DNA of 64,000 bases, from the NCBI GenBank assembly GCA_964617645.1, contig CAZTYE010000012.1, positions 47,044 through 111,043 on the forward strand. Direction: 5' to 3'. Positions 33,937-43,084 of the stretch are shown piece after piece. The position numbers and the translations under genes were made by a program. Origin of the DNA: JADJGC01 sp964617645 (GTDB lineage Bacteria > Zixibacteria > MSB-5A5 > CAIYYT01). Every line of letters begins with the position of its first letter. Position 1 is the stretch's first letter. The notes beneath the pieces are model-generated. The model was given only the letters and a program-made list of their open reading frames with translations. It was not told the DNA's origin and did no database searches.

Positions 33937-35025
33937 ATGAACATCGCGAAGCATCGCATCCCCGGATGGATAGCTACAGTCCTCTTGATGATCATTTCGT
34001 CATTCTGGATTTTCTGGAGTTTCGGTGAGCTGTACTACGAGGCTTGGGGGCTGCCGTTCCACATGCTGATTCGCTATCTGATCCCGGCCGGCGTGTGCTT
34101 CACGCTGACCGCGCTGACCATTTTCTGGCCGCGCGTCGGCGGGTCAGTCTTGGTGGTAATCGGTGTTGCGTTCGGCATCTGGTGGCTGAGGCTCCAAATT
34201 GCGCGCGGCAATACCGATCCGCTCGGCCTCGCTATAGTGTCGTTCTTCAGTCTCGGCTTGGCCGTTCTCGGTATACTCTTCTGGATTGATGCGCGACTGA
34301 GCAGGAAGCATCCGCTCGAGACCGAAGGGAGAAACTGGTTACGACGAAATCTCCGTACCATCGTCGCGACAGCGATTCCCATTGGCATCGCCGTCGGCGC
34401 GACGATCGGCAATCTGCCGATCTTGCTTACCCGTGAGGACGACGGCATCCGCACCGAGCGACTCATCGAGGGCAATGGCGTGCGATTGATCTGGGCGCCG
34501 GAAGGCCCCGGCTGGGCCAAAGGCGCCTCCGGTGCGGGCGCGAATCTTAACTGGAATGAGATCGCACTCTATGGACTGCCGCCGGTCGGTTTTGATCTCG
34601 ATGCGAAAGGCGCAAAGCGCCACGCCACTCAGGCAGAGATGGATTCATTCTGCCTGTGTCGTTACCTGTCCGCCGATGGCAAGACGCTGATGGACACACC
34701 GCAAGGCATTTGGCGGCTGCCGACGACCGATGAACTGGTGCGCAGCCTTGTGCGCCACGGGCAAAACGCCGGCTGCACGTGGGACGGAAAGTCGAACTTC
34801 GCGCATTGCGAAGTCGTTCCGGACAAAGAGTCACCTTTGTGGGCGACCGACTACTGGCCAATCTATCTGTGGACGCACAACGAGTATGACTCTTTGTACG
34901 CGTACTTCGTCAACTATAACGGCCGCGCCGTGACTTATCAAAACAAGTGGTGGGGCAATCCGCGTCACGGATTCCGCTGTGTGCGCGAGCCGGATGATTC
35001 GCTCTCGCCGCCAGACACTCTGTGA
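33937..35025 (+). CDS. Membrane protein with C-terminal Lcl/DUF1566-like domain
   Basis: 362 residues from ATG 33937 (a longer in-frame start exists). Five predicted transmembrane segments occupy about residues 10-185, then an extracytoplasmic Lcl-type domain: RLIEGNGVRLIWAPEGPGWA, GIWRLPTTDELVRSL and YLWTHNEYDSLYAYFVN ... GFRCVRE. The pattern of tryptophan and RLPT/FRCV motifs is that of DUF1566/Fibrobacter-major-paralog-type domains, thought to bind ligands at the cell surface. Substrate unknown. Confidence 0.75.
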   Translation: MNIAKHRIPGWIATVLLMIISSFWIFWSFGELYYEAWGLPFHMLIRYLIPAGVCFTLTALTIFWPRVGGSVLVVIGVAFGIWWLRLQIARGNTDPLGLAIVSFFSLGLAVLGILFWIDARLSRKHPLETEGRNWLRRNLRTIVATAIPIGIAVGATIGNLPILLTREDDGIRTERLIEGNGVRLIWAPEGPGWAKGASGAGANLNWNEIALYGLPPVGFDLDAKGAKRHATQAEMDSFCLCRYLSADGKTLMDTPQGIWRLPTTDELVRSLVRHGQNAGCTWDGKSNFAHCEVVPDKESPLWATDYWPIYLWTHNEYDSLYAYFVNYNGRAVTYQNKWWGNPRHGFRCVREPDDSLSPPDTL

Positions 35026-35032
35026 TCCATAC

Positions 35033-35434
35033 ATGCCCAAGCACGTTCTCTGCCAGATCGCTCAACAAGCGCTGCTCGAAAATCCAGCCGGCGAATTGCT
35101 CATTCTCTGCCGCCGCGACGGACACTGGCATTTTGCCGGCGGGCGCTTGAATGAGAACGAAAGTTGGGAAGATGGTCTTCGCCGCGAAGTCCGCGAAGAA
35201 ACCGGCATCACTGAATTCGAGATTCGCCAGATCATGATGGTCGCCAACTGGACATGGCACGAGCGGCCGATGTACGGTGTGTACTTCGATTGCTTCACTG
35301 ACTCGACCGAGATAAAGCTCAGCCGCGAACACGCGGCTTTCCGCTGGCTCAATCGCAACGATCATCTCGATGAGATCAAATGGTGGCATCCAAATCTGCG
35401 GATGCTCGCCGCGCAAATGTTACGACGAGAATGA
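35033..35434 (+). CDS. Nudix hydrolase
   Basis: 133 residues with an intact Nudix box GGRLNENESWEDGLRREVRE(ETGI), with Gly, Glu and RExxEE at the expected spacing. Hydrolyses a nucleoside diphosphate linked to another group; substrate unpredictable. ATG 35033 lies just after the previous gene's stop (8 nt), so the two may be cotranscribed. Confidence 0.92.
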   Translation: MPKHVLCQIAQQALLENPAGELLILCRRDGHWHFAGGRLNENESWEDGLRREVREETGITEFEIRQIMMVANWTWHERPMYGVYFDCFTDSTEIKLSREHAAFRWLNRNDHLDEIKWWHPNLRMLAAQMLRRE

Positions 35435-35476
35435 GTCTCGGTTATCCCACGCGACATTAGCACAGTACGGGCAGTC

Positions 35477-36154
35477 ATGACGAATCGACCATACTACAGC
35501 GGCAAACTCGGCGGCGATCGGTTGCGGCAATGCGATGAATTGGCTTCGCCACGCGTAAAGCAGTGCCTCGAAGCAGAAATTTCCTTTGTCGTTCGGCACC
35601 TCGATCCTGCCAATACCGTGCTGGAGCTTGGGTGCGGCTACGGGCGCGTCGCGCTGCCGCTCGCGCCTTTCGCTGACCGGGTCATCGGCATCGACACATC
35701 CTTCGAAAGCCTGCTGCTGGCAAGGCAGATCGACGTTGAGAGCCGATGTCGTTTTCTGCAAATGGATGCCTTGCGGCTCGGATTTGCCAACGAGGCGTTC
35801 GACATCGTGGTATGCGTGCAAAACGGGATCTGCGCGTTCGGCGTCGATCACGCGGAGTTAATGCGCGAAACTCTGCGCGTGACAAGACGCGGCGGCCGGG
35901 TTTTGTTCTCGACATATGCGGACCAATTCTGGCCGGATCGACTGAAATGGTTTGAGGCGCAGGCCGCGGCCGGACTGTTAGGCGCTATCGACCATGCCGC
36001 CTCGAGTGACGGTCAAATTGTCACGCTTGACGGTTTTCGCTCCGGAAGACTCACACCGGCGAATCTGCAGAATCTCTGCATGCAGGTCGGCAGCCGAGGA
36101 CGAATCGAGGTCGTCGACGATTCAAGTGTCTTTTGCATCATGACCAAAGATTGA
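35477..36154 (+). CDS. Class I SAM-dependent methyltransferase
   Basis: 225 residues. SAM motif I VLELGCGYGRVALPLA, motif II acidic GIDTSFESLLLAR, motif III QMDALRLGFANEAFDIVVCV and GGRVLFSTYADQF. A Methyltransf_11/25-type fold; methyl acceptor unknown. Follows the Nudix gene by 42 nt. Confidence 0.9.
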   Translation: MTNRPYYSGKLGGDRLRQCDELASPRVKQCLEAEISFVVRHLDPANTVLELGCGYGRVALPLAPFADRVIGIDTSFESLLLARQIDVESRCRFLQMDALRLGFANEAFDIVVCVQNGICAFGVDHAELMRETLRVTRRGGRVLFSTYADQFWPDRLKWFEAQAAAGLLGAIDHAASSDGQIVTLDGFRSGRLTPANLQNLCMQVGSRGRIEVVDDSSVFCIMTKD

Positions 36155-36241
36155 GTGCGGTAATTGCGGAGAGACGGACTTGCGCCATCGACCAATGATT
36201 CGATTGACTCGCAATCACTAATGCTTTATATCTCCCGCACG

Positions 36242-37087
36242 ATGGAAGACAACTCTACAATAGTGGGCCGCGAAATCAAGGTACTTGACCGCGGTTTCGT
36301 CCGCCTTGTCGACTTCATGGGATCGGATGACGCGATTGTCGAAGCCGCCCGCGTGTCGTACGGTCGCGGCACCAAGAAACGCCGCGAGGACCGCGGGCTT
36401 ATCCGCTATCTCATGCGTCATCAGCACACAACGCCCTTCGAGATGGTCGAATTCAAATTTCACGTCAAGCTGCCGATTTTTGTCGCGCGCCAGTGGATTC
36501 GCCACCGCACCGCTAATGTCAACGAATACTCCGGCCGCTACTCGGTGATGGAAGATGAATTCTACGTGCCTCGAAGCGGCGACATCAAACCGCAGTCGAC
36601 GACAAACCGGCAGGGTCGCGAAGAGGGTGAAATCGATCCGGCGGTGCGGGATGCGTTCATCGCGTTCCTCAATACCTCCAATCGCCGCCTCTACGACGAG
36701 TACCTCAAGACCATCGATGCCGGCGTGGCGCGCGAAATCGCGCGAATTAACCTACCGCTGTCGCTTTACACGCAATGGTATTGGAAGATCGATCTGCACA
36801 ATCTTTTCCACTTTCTCCGTCTGCGGCTCGATCCGACGGCGCAATTCGAGATCCGCGAGTACGCGCTCGCGATGGCGGAATTGGTGAAACCGGTCGTGCC
36901 GATGGCCTGGGAGGCCTTCTCCGACTACATGCTCAACGCCGCGCATTTTTCCGCTATCGAACTGAAGATTCTCTTTGGCAAGCTCGGGGACATCGACTTG
37001 TCCGATGACGCGCTCGAGGACGCCGGATTGTCCAAAGGCGAAGCGCGCGAATTCCGCGAGAAAATACAGCAGATTCGACAGAAGTAA
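36242..37087 (+). CDS. thyX: FAD-dependent thymidylate synthase ThyX
   Basis: 281 residues. The ThyX signature RHRx7S is present as RHRTANVNEYSGRYS, with upstream EAARVSYGRGTKKR and MRHQHTTPFEMVEFKFH, and downstream REIARINLPLSLYTQWYW. It makes dTMP from dUMP with FAD and methylene-tetrahydrofolate. No clear ribosome site marks the start; I chose ATG 36242, which matches the family N-terminus, over 36221. Confidence 0.96.
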   Translation: MEDNSTIVGREIKVLDRGFVRLVDFMGSDDAIVEAARVSYGRGTKKRREDRGLIRYLMRHQHTTPFEMVEFKFHVKLPIFVARQWIRHRTANVNEYSGRYSVMEDEFYVPRSGDIKPQSTTNRQGREEGEIDPAVRDAFIAFLNTSNRRLYDEYLKTIDAGVAREIARINLPLSLYTQWYWKIDLHNLFHFLRLRLDPTAQFEIREYALAMAELVKPVVPMAWEAFSDYMLNAAHFSAIELKILFGKLGDIDLSDDALEDAGLSKGEAREFREKIQQIRQK

Positions 37088-37096
37088 CGCGGCAGT

Positions 37097-38104
37097 TTAG
37101 TCTGTTACCGGTTGATTCTCGACTTCCTTGAGAGAGAGATGCTCCCGCTTCAAATGGTATAGTCCGGCAAGCGTGATCGTAAAGTATTGCGTCGCCCACA
37201 TGACAATGCTGCAGGCCGCGGCTTTGTCGGCTTCCACGTTGTACAGGCTGAGTGACAACACCGTCAGGTATTGATATGGGCCGATAAAGCCCGGCGCGTT
37301 CGGCAGCATGATGCCGACAGAGACCACCGCCAGCACGACAAACGAGGCGTCGATTGGCAGGAAGCTCATGTCAAACGCCAGGAAGATGAAGTAATTCGAC
37401 AGCGCCATGATGATCCACAGCAGCGCCGATTGCGCCGAGATCAGAAGCACCGAACGCACATCGGATAGCACTTGCAACCCCGAGGCAAATTTGATCAGAA
37501 TATCCGAGCCGACTTCCTGAATTCGCGGCGGGAAAATGCGCAGCGGCCTGTTTAATAACCGCAGCGTGAAATCCGTTTTGACTTTCAGCATGATCAGGAT
37601 GAACACGGCGAATAAAGTCACCGCCAGGAACAAAAATCCGGCGGTCTCGAGGTGCTCGAGATCTTCAGCCGCCGAGGCCGGGAACTCTTTGAAGAGGATG
37701 ATGATGGTGAACAAGGCCAGTAACGTCAGCAGATCGAATACGCGTTCGACAAGCGTTGTCGCCATGGCCGCCGACCGGGAGACATCTTCGATCTTGCCCA
37801 GCGACAGCGGTCGCGCCAGCTCACCGAGCCGAGCCGGCAAGATGTTAGAAGCCATAAAACCGATCATCGTGGCGGCGTAGAGACCGCGAAATGAGCAGCG
37901 CTTCAGCGGCCGCACCATCACTCCCCACCGCCAGGCGCGCAGCGCCATTGACGCGAAGATCATCACAATGTTGGGGAGCAGCCACCAATAGTTGGCTTGC
38001 TTAATGGCTTCGACGACGCGCGCCCATTCGATTTTTTGGAAAAACAGATAGAGAAAGAGCGTGGCGATGAGAATGCCGAAAACGATGAGTAACTTCTTAC
38101 CCAT
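37097..38104 (-). CDS. Lysylphosphatidylglycerol synthase TM-region/UPF0104 flippase-like protein
   Basis: 335 residues, about eight transmembrane helices. Typical family features: MGKKLLIVFGILIATLFLYL, NILPARLGELARPLSLGKIE and MLPNAPGFIGPYQYLTVLSL. It lacks the C-terminal lysyltransferase domain, so it is a YbhN-like membrane carrier or flippase. Start ATG 38104 overlaps the upstream GT4 gene by 8 bp. Likely moves or handles a lipid-linked glycan in the same operon. Confidence 0.88.
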   Translation of the reverse strand: MGKKLLIVFGILIATLFLYLFFQKIEWARVVEAIKQANYWWLLPNIVMIFASMALRAWRWGVMVRPLKRCSFRGLYAATMIGFMASNILPARLGELARPLSLGKIEDVSRSAAMATTLVERVFDLLTLLALFTIIILFKEFPASAAEDLEHLETAGFLFLAVTLFAVFILIMLKVKTDFTLRLLNRPLRIFPPRIQEVGSDILIKFASGLQVLSDVRSVLLISAQSALLWIIMALSNYFIFLAFDMSFLPIDASFVVLAVVSVGIMLPNAPGFIGPYQYLTVLSLSLYNVEADKAAACSIVMWATQYFTITLAGLYHLKREHLSLKEVENQPVTD

Positions 38105-39221
38105 GGGTTCCCCACTCCGCAACCGTGCGCTCCATAGCCGCAAACGACAGACGCGCGCAGTTATCCCAGGTGAAGCGCGCCGCCCATCCAATCGCGCCCT
38201 GACACAGGCGTTGGTGAAGTTCGTTATCGGCAAGCATTTGCGCAAGCCGCTCGGCAAGCTGATCGACGTTGGCGTAATCGTACAACAACCCTGAGACTCC
38301 GTCCGACACCGAGTCCTTCAACCCGGGCACGTTCGCCGCCACAACCGGCGTGCCGCAGGCGTTGGCTTCAATGTTGGTAATCCCCCAGCCTTCTTTCGGC
38401 GACGGATAGACGGAGATGTGGGCACGCCGCAGAATCTCGATCTTGCGCTCCAGCGCCACGTAGCCGGTAAATTCCACGGCGTCAATCAGCCCAAGCCGCG
38501 CGGTTTGCGCCCGCAGCGCATCCGCGTAGTCTCCCCCGCCGACGATCATCAGACGAGCATTCGGGATGCGCCGCCGCAGCATTGGCATCGCGGCAATCAA
38601 ATGTTGCACAGACTTGTATTTTTTCAGGCGGCCAAGATAGACAACTGTCGGTTGCTCGAATCGCGGCAGATCGAGTTTCGGGAAGTAAACATTGTGGTCG
38701 ACGCCGCATTCGGCAACCGCGATCCGGTCACGGCGGATTCCGCGCCCAACCAGATCCTCCCGCGTCGAATCGCTGATCGCCAGGAAATGCGAATCGGAAT
38801 AGATGGCGGGAATCGGTTGTTCCGCCAGATATACATAACTGGCCACAATCGGGTTCGTTTCCTGGTAGATGTTCTTTCCAAAGAGGTGCGGAATTACGGC
38901 CAAATGCGGCAGCTTGTAGAAGGCCGGGAGATAAAACGGGATCTTGTTGATGTCCTCGACAATCAGGTCATACTTCTGCTCGTCCAGGAGGTTCTTGACC
39001 AAAAACGGCGCGACAAAATTAAAATTGTGGCGCCCGCCACGACGAACGACACGGAATCCGTTGATCGATTGTCTCGACGCGGCGCCGGAGTAGGACGAGC
39101 ATGCAAGAGTGACTTCATGGCCCCACTGAACAACGCGTTGAAGGATCTCCTCCAGATGAACTTCCGCGCCTCCCGCGAGCGGGTGGCTCAGATCCTGCCA
39201 ATTGATTGCCAGAATTCGCAA
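38097..39221 (-). CDS. Family 4 glycosyltransferase
   Basis: 374 residues, GT-B fold. N-terminal NWQDLSHPLAGGAEVHLEEI, then VYLGRLKKYKSVQHLIAAMP, LMIVGGGDYADALR and the nucleotide-sugar binding E-x7-E in EGWGITNIEANACGTPVVAA. The start is TTG 39221 in the gap after the DUF2723 stop (15 nt). Mannosyl- or glucosyl-transfer to a lipid-linked acceptor is likely; the exact sugar cannot be told. Confidence 0.92.
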   Translation of the reverse strand: MRILAINWQDLSHPLAGGAEVHLEEILQRVVQWGHEVTLACSSYSGAASRQSINGFRVVRRGGRHNFNFVAPFLVKNLLDEQKYDLIVEDINKIPFYLPAFYKLPHLAVIPHLFGKNIYQETNPIVASYVYLAEQPIPAIYSDSHFLAISDSTREDLVGRGIRRDRIAVAECGVDHNVYFPKLDLPRFEQPTVVYLGRLKKYKSVQHLIAAMPMLRRRIPNARLMIVGGGDYADALRAQTARLGLIDAVEFTGYVALERKIEILRRAHISVYPSPKEGWGITNIEANACGTPVVAANVPGLKDSVSDGVSGLLYDYANVDQLAERLAQMLADNELHQRLCQGAIGWAARFTWDNCARLSFAAMERTVAEWGTHG

Positions 39222-39236
39222 GACTGCTCGATGCGC

Positions 39237-41753
39237 CTACCTACTGTTTCCGGGCACGTCAACTTGTCGCACCCGCACGCCGCTCTCGTGCTGCAGTTGC
39301 CGAACATCGCGCAGCGCCTCCTGCGCTTCGGTATCGCTCGGGTTCACGGCCAACCAACGATTGAGAGCGACTTCCATGCTGTCATAAAGCGAATCGCGAT
39401 AATAGAAACTCAGCAACTGCCGATTGAGCTGCGAATAGGTCATCGACTCGGCCAGCTTGCGTTTGAGGATGTCGTAGGCCTTCTGCGGCCGACCCAGACG
39501 ATAGTAGTCCTGCGCAATCGTTACCCAGATTTCTTCGGGGCTGTAATTCGGATTCGGCTGGCTCAGGATCTCGTCCACCCGGTGAAGCGAATCCATGTCG
39601 GCATAGAGCTGCGCGAGATAAACTCTGGTGCGCCATTCCGATGGAACAACTTCCAGCGACTTGTCGACCATCGACTTGGCGCGATCGTATTCGCCGCGCT
39701 TGCGCAGTTCTTCGGCGCCGAAGAGAAATCCGGCGGCGTAATTATTGGTCAGCCGCGCCGCATTCTCGTCCTTGAAAATCTCGGTATCGGCGACACCGCG
39801 GTAGCTGAATCTGTTCATGTACAGGTCGTAAGTCGTTTCCAGGTCAACCATATTGAATTCTTTCTCTCTCTTGACCCGATACATCATGCCCTTGAGCTCA
39901 AGATTCTGGTCGAGCGACTGGCCGCGATAGACCTGGTTTTCTTGCGATACCGTAGCGGCAAAGTGCACCGGCACGTTCCAGCGGTTGGTTTCGAGAATGT
40001 TGTCGATCAGCATGTCCTGGATGCGCACAATGCGGCCATCCTGCATCCGCATGGGCAGCAGGGCGTCGATTTGCGCGTCGGTCAGGCTGATCGGCACGTT
40101 CATTTCATTCTTCAACTGCTTTATATACCAATTGGTGTTGAGCAGCGACAGGTTGGCGATGCGGACATCTTTGCGGAAGCCGTAGACTTCCTGCAGGCAC
40201 CAAACCGGAAATGTGTCGTTATCTCCGTTCGTGAAAACCACGGCATTGGAGTCAGCCGAAATCAACAGGTTGTGCGCATAGTCATAGGCGATGTAATTGT
40301 CCGAGCGGTCATTTCGGTAATAGTTCGCCTGCAGCGCCTGAATCGGCAACCAGAGCAGCGCCAACAGGGCATAAACTGCCTGCGGGAATCCTCGTCGTTC
40401 GGCGAATTGACGCACAACCTCCCAGAGCGCCACGAATCCCAAACCAATCGCCATACCAAAAAGTATGAAACCGGGTTGCCAGAAATAATCTCGATCGCGA
40501 ACCTCGAGCGCGGCTTCATCGCCGGGTATCGCAAACGGCTTGGTGCCGTCGGCGAAGTTCATATACAAGACCAGCCCCACGGTCGCGGCCAGAATCATGA
40601 AGAAGATCGGCAGACCGTTGCGCCAGCGACGAACAACGATTTCGAACATCCCAAGCAGTCCCAGCGGAAATACTGTGATCAAGAACGTCTTGCCGCCGAT
40701 CCCATACTGCTCCTGGAAGAACCCCCAGAATCCCATGCGCGGATGAGTGCCGAATTGATTGGCCCACGAGCCACGCCGCGTAAACATCCGCTCGACCATC
40801 GACATCGAACCATACTGTTTGCGTTCGAGAAAATCTTCGAATGTGCTCCAGGTCTGCGGCGCGTTTTCATTGATCGCTGGACGCTCGGCGGCGCGAACCA
40901 TGATATAGAACTGAGCGCTCAACGCGATACCGGATGCGACCATGATCAGCATCGGCAGTTGGGCTGTCCGACGAGCAGAACGGGAGAGAAAGATCAGCAG
41001 CAATACAATAGTCCACGCAGCGCCGGCATACATGAACCAGATCAGCGATTTCACCGGCAACATCAGGATGATCATCGTAATCCAGAACAGCGGGTTGCGC
41101 CGCAGCCGCTCATCAAGCAGAAAGATCGCCAACGCGACAAAGGGCATGATCAAATAGACCGTCAGATGCACGGCGGTCGAAAGGACGCCAAGAAAGAAAA
41201 TGTAGATCAGGTACTTGTCACCCTCGGCGGACAATCGCTTCTCGGCCCACTGCAAGGTGAGCCAGATCAGCGCCATCATCATCAACATCGAGACGCCGTA
41301 GACCTCGGCTTCCACCGCCGATCCCCAGTTCGTGTTGGAAAATGACATCAGTAATGCGCCGATCACCGCGCCCGCGTACATACCGACCTTGCGGAGTTGG
41401 GTCATTTCAGCGCCAAACCAGTCGCGAACCAACCGTACGATGATAAGGAAACCGAACAGCGAAGCAGCGGCGGTTGAAAACACGGAAATCAGGTTAATGC
41501 GATGAGAAATGTCCGACGCGATCGGCAGTATCGAGAAGATCCGCCCGATTAATACCCACAGGGGAGCGCCGGGGGGATGTGGAATGCCGAGAATGTATGA
41601 GCAGGCAATGAATTCGCCGCAGTCCCAAAACGGGATCGACCGCTGTACGGTCATTAGGTAGACAATCGTCGAAAAAAGGAAAACGAACAGCCCCAGTCCT
41701 AACTGCAGCTTATCAACTCTATTCCAAAAAGACTTCTGCTCAAGCTCTGCCAA
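39237..41753 (-). CDS. DUF2723 GT-C-like membrane protein with C-terminal TPR-like region
   Basis: 838 residues. About ten transmembrane helices start at residue 16; the family hallmark YLMTVQRSIPFWDCGEFIAC is followed by the loop HPPGAPLWVLIGRIF (acidic D/E in the first outer loop, as in GT-C enzymes). The soluble C-terminal about 280 residues contain TPR-like helices (EYDRAKSMVDKSLEVVPSEW). The true start is TTG 41753, with a perfect AGGAGG seven bases upstream; the ATG at 42041 would add 96 residues without homology. DUF2723 proteins are frequent in Bacteroidetes and are thought to glycosylate secreted proteins. Confidence 0.88.
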   Translation of the reverse strand: MAELEQKSFWNRVDKLQLGLGLFVFLFSTIVYLMTVQRSIPFWDCGEFIACSYILGIPHPPGAPLWVLIGRIFSILPIASDISHRINLISVFSTAAASLFGFLIIVRLVRDWFGAEMTQLRKVGMYAGAVIGALLMSFSNTNWGSAVEAEVYGVSMLMMMALIWLTLQWAEKRLSAEGDKYLIYIFFLGVLSTAVHLTVYLIMPFVALAIFLLDERLRRNPLFWITMIILMLPVKSLIWFMYAGAAWTIVLLLIFLSRSARRTAQLPMLIMVASGIALSAQFYIMVRAAERPAINENAPQTWSTFEDFLERKQYGSMSMVERMFTRRGSWANQFGTHPRMGFWGFFQEQYGIGGKTFLITVFPLGLLGMFEIVVRRWRNGLPIFFMILAATVGLVLYMNFADGTKPFAIPGDEAALEVRDRDYFWQPGFILFGMAIGLGFVALWEVVRQFAERRGFPQAVYALLALLWLPIQALQANYYRNDRSDNYIAYDYAHNLLISADSNAVVFTNGDNDTFPVWCLQEVYGFRKDVRIANLSLLNTNWYIKQLKNEMNVPISLTDAQIDALLPMRMQDGRIVRIQDMLIDNILETNRWNVPVHFAATVSQENQVYRGQSLDQNLELKGMMYRVKREKEFNMVDLETTYDLYMNRFSYRGVADTEIFKDENAARLTNNYAAGFLFGAEELRKRGEYDRAKSMVDKSLEVVPSEWRTRVYLAQLYADMDSLHRVDEILSQPNPNYSPEEIWVTIAQDYYRLGRPQKAYDILKRKLAESMTYSQLNRQLLSFYYRDSLYDSMEVALNRWLAVNPSDTEAQEALRDVRQLQHESGVRVRQVDVPGNSR

Positions 41754-42174
41754 TGTTCCTCCTGACGGCCAACGCTGTGGGCTTCTCTGTATACCCGCCA
41801 GCGTCCAGCTTGGTCGATGCAAATTTGGCGCGGAATATATAAAGAACAGTCGATGACACCAAATGGAAAGTAGCGCCGGCGTAGACCGACGTCGGCCCTT
41901 CGTGCTGATTTTGTTGCTACCAAGTGCGGTTGCAAGACCGGGGATTCCGCTGAATCCGCGGCGAAACTTGTTTAACTGAATTTCAACTCGAAGTGGTTGG
42001 CCGAGTTCAAACCGAGCACGACGTTCCCGGGCCGCGGGCACAATCTTGTTGGTTTCCTGCTGTGGGCACGACTTGAGTCGTGCAATGCGCCGACGGCGAG
42101 TCTACGCCGTCACACTCGTAGCGCCGCCGTGATATTCGATCGTAGACGAACCCGAGGGACGATCGTCCGGCTTT
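41754..42174. other. 421-bp region between nusB and the DUF2723 gene
   Basis: No gene. Contains hairpins GCACGACTTGAGTCGTGC at 42066-42083 and GACGGCG/CGCCGTC near 42090-42109, probably the end of the rib-nusB transcript, and presumably the promoter of the glycan operon. Confidence 0.6.
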
Positions 42175-42603
42175 CTAAGCGCGCTTCGTGCTTTCCACTT
42201 CCTCGATGTGCTTGAGCACGGCATCGAGTATCCCGTTGACGAAGCGCGACGATTCGTGCGACGAGTACTTCTTGGCCAGTTCGACGCCCTCGTTCACGGC
42301 GACTCGCGCCGGAATGTCGGGAAAGTAGAGCAATTCACAGATCGACAGCCGAAGAATATTTTTGTCAACCATCGCCATGCGTTCGATGCGCCAGTGCTCG
42401 GAGTGCTGTGAGATCTTTTGATCGAGTTCCTCCGTCTTGACCACGGTCATCTCGAACAGCCGGCGGGCAAAATGCTGCGCATCCTCGCCGAGTTCCGAAC
42501 CGGCTATGAGGTGTTCGTTGATCGACTCGACTGACTGCCCCACCGATTCGATCGCATAGAGGCACTTCAACGCCAGTTCACGGGCTTTTTTTCGCTGTCC
42601 CAT
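42175..42603 (-). CDS. nusB: Transcription antitermination factor NusB
   Basis: 142 residues. N-terminal MGQRKKARELALKCLYAIE and the C-terminal VDKNILRLSICELLYFPDIP, VAVNEGVELAKKYSSHESSRF(VNGILDAVL). NusB with NusE binds boxA RNA and supports antitermination in rRNA transcription. Start ATG 42603; the longer frame overlaps ribH. Two bases separate it from the ribH stop, the common ribH-nusB order. Confidence 0.96.
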   Translation of the reverse strand: MGQRKKARELALKCLYAIESVGQSVESINEHLIAGSELGEDAQHFARRLFEMTVVKTEELDQKISQHSEHWRIERMAMVDKNILRLSICELLYFPDIPARVAVNEGVELAKKYSSHESSRFVNGILDAVLKHIEEVESTKRA

Positions 42604-42605
42604 CG

Positions 42606-43076
42606 TTAGGTCAGTTGCGCATAGAGATTCGTCATCTCTATCGCCGACAAGGCCGCATCCCAACCCTTATTGCCACCCTTCGTGCCGGCCCGCTCGATCG
42701 CCTGCTCCAATGTATCGCAGGTGATCACTCCGTAGATCACCGGGACTCCCGACTGCAGCGATAGCTGCGCAACGCCCTTAGTGACTTCGGCCGCGATGTA
42801 ATCAAAATGCGGAGTATCACCGCGCACGACCGCTCCGATACAGATGACGGCGTCATACTTCTTTCGTCCGGAGACCAGTTTCGCAGCCACATACGGCAAC
42901 TCGAACGATCCGGGCACCCAATATTCGTCGATATTGCCTTCGGCGGCGCCATGCCTGACCAAGCAATCTCTGGCGCCTTCGAGCAGGCGCTCGGTCAGAA
43001 GCGAATTAAATCGCGCTACGCAAAGCGCGAATCGCTTACCTTGCGCGTTGAGTTCAGCTTTGTACACTTTTCCCAT
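42606..43076 (-). CDS. ribH: 6,7-dimethyl-8-ribityllumazine synthase RibH
   Basis: 156 residues. Conserved active-site stretches: ARFNSLLTERLLEGARDCL, VPGSFELPYVAAKL, CIGAVVRGDTPHFDYIAAEV and GTKGGNKGWDAALSAIEM. Condenses 5-amino-6-ribitylaminouracil with dihydroxybutanone phosphate. GAGGG ribosome site; 8 nt after ribBA. Confidence 0.96.
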   Translation of the reverse strand: MGKVYKAELNAQGKRFALCVARFNSLLTERLLEGARDCLVRHGAAEGNIDEYWVPGSFELPYVAAKLVSGRKKYDAVICIGAVVRGDTPHFDYIAAEVTKGVAQLSLQSGVPVIYGVITCDTLEQAIERAGTKGGNKGWDAALSAIEMTNLYAQLT

Positions 43077-43084
43077 GCTACCCT

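Noticed and set aside
38418..41345. A 975-codon open frame on the plus strand
   Set aside because: It lies antisense to the DUF2723 and GT4 genes, both strongly supported. High GC and codon bias leave the opposite strand open, and its translation shows no domain.
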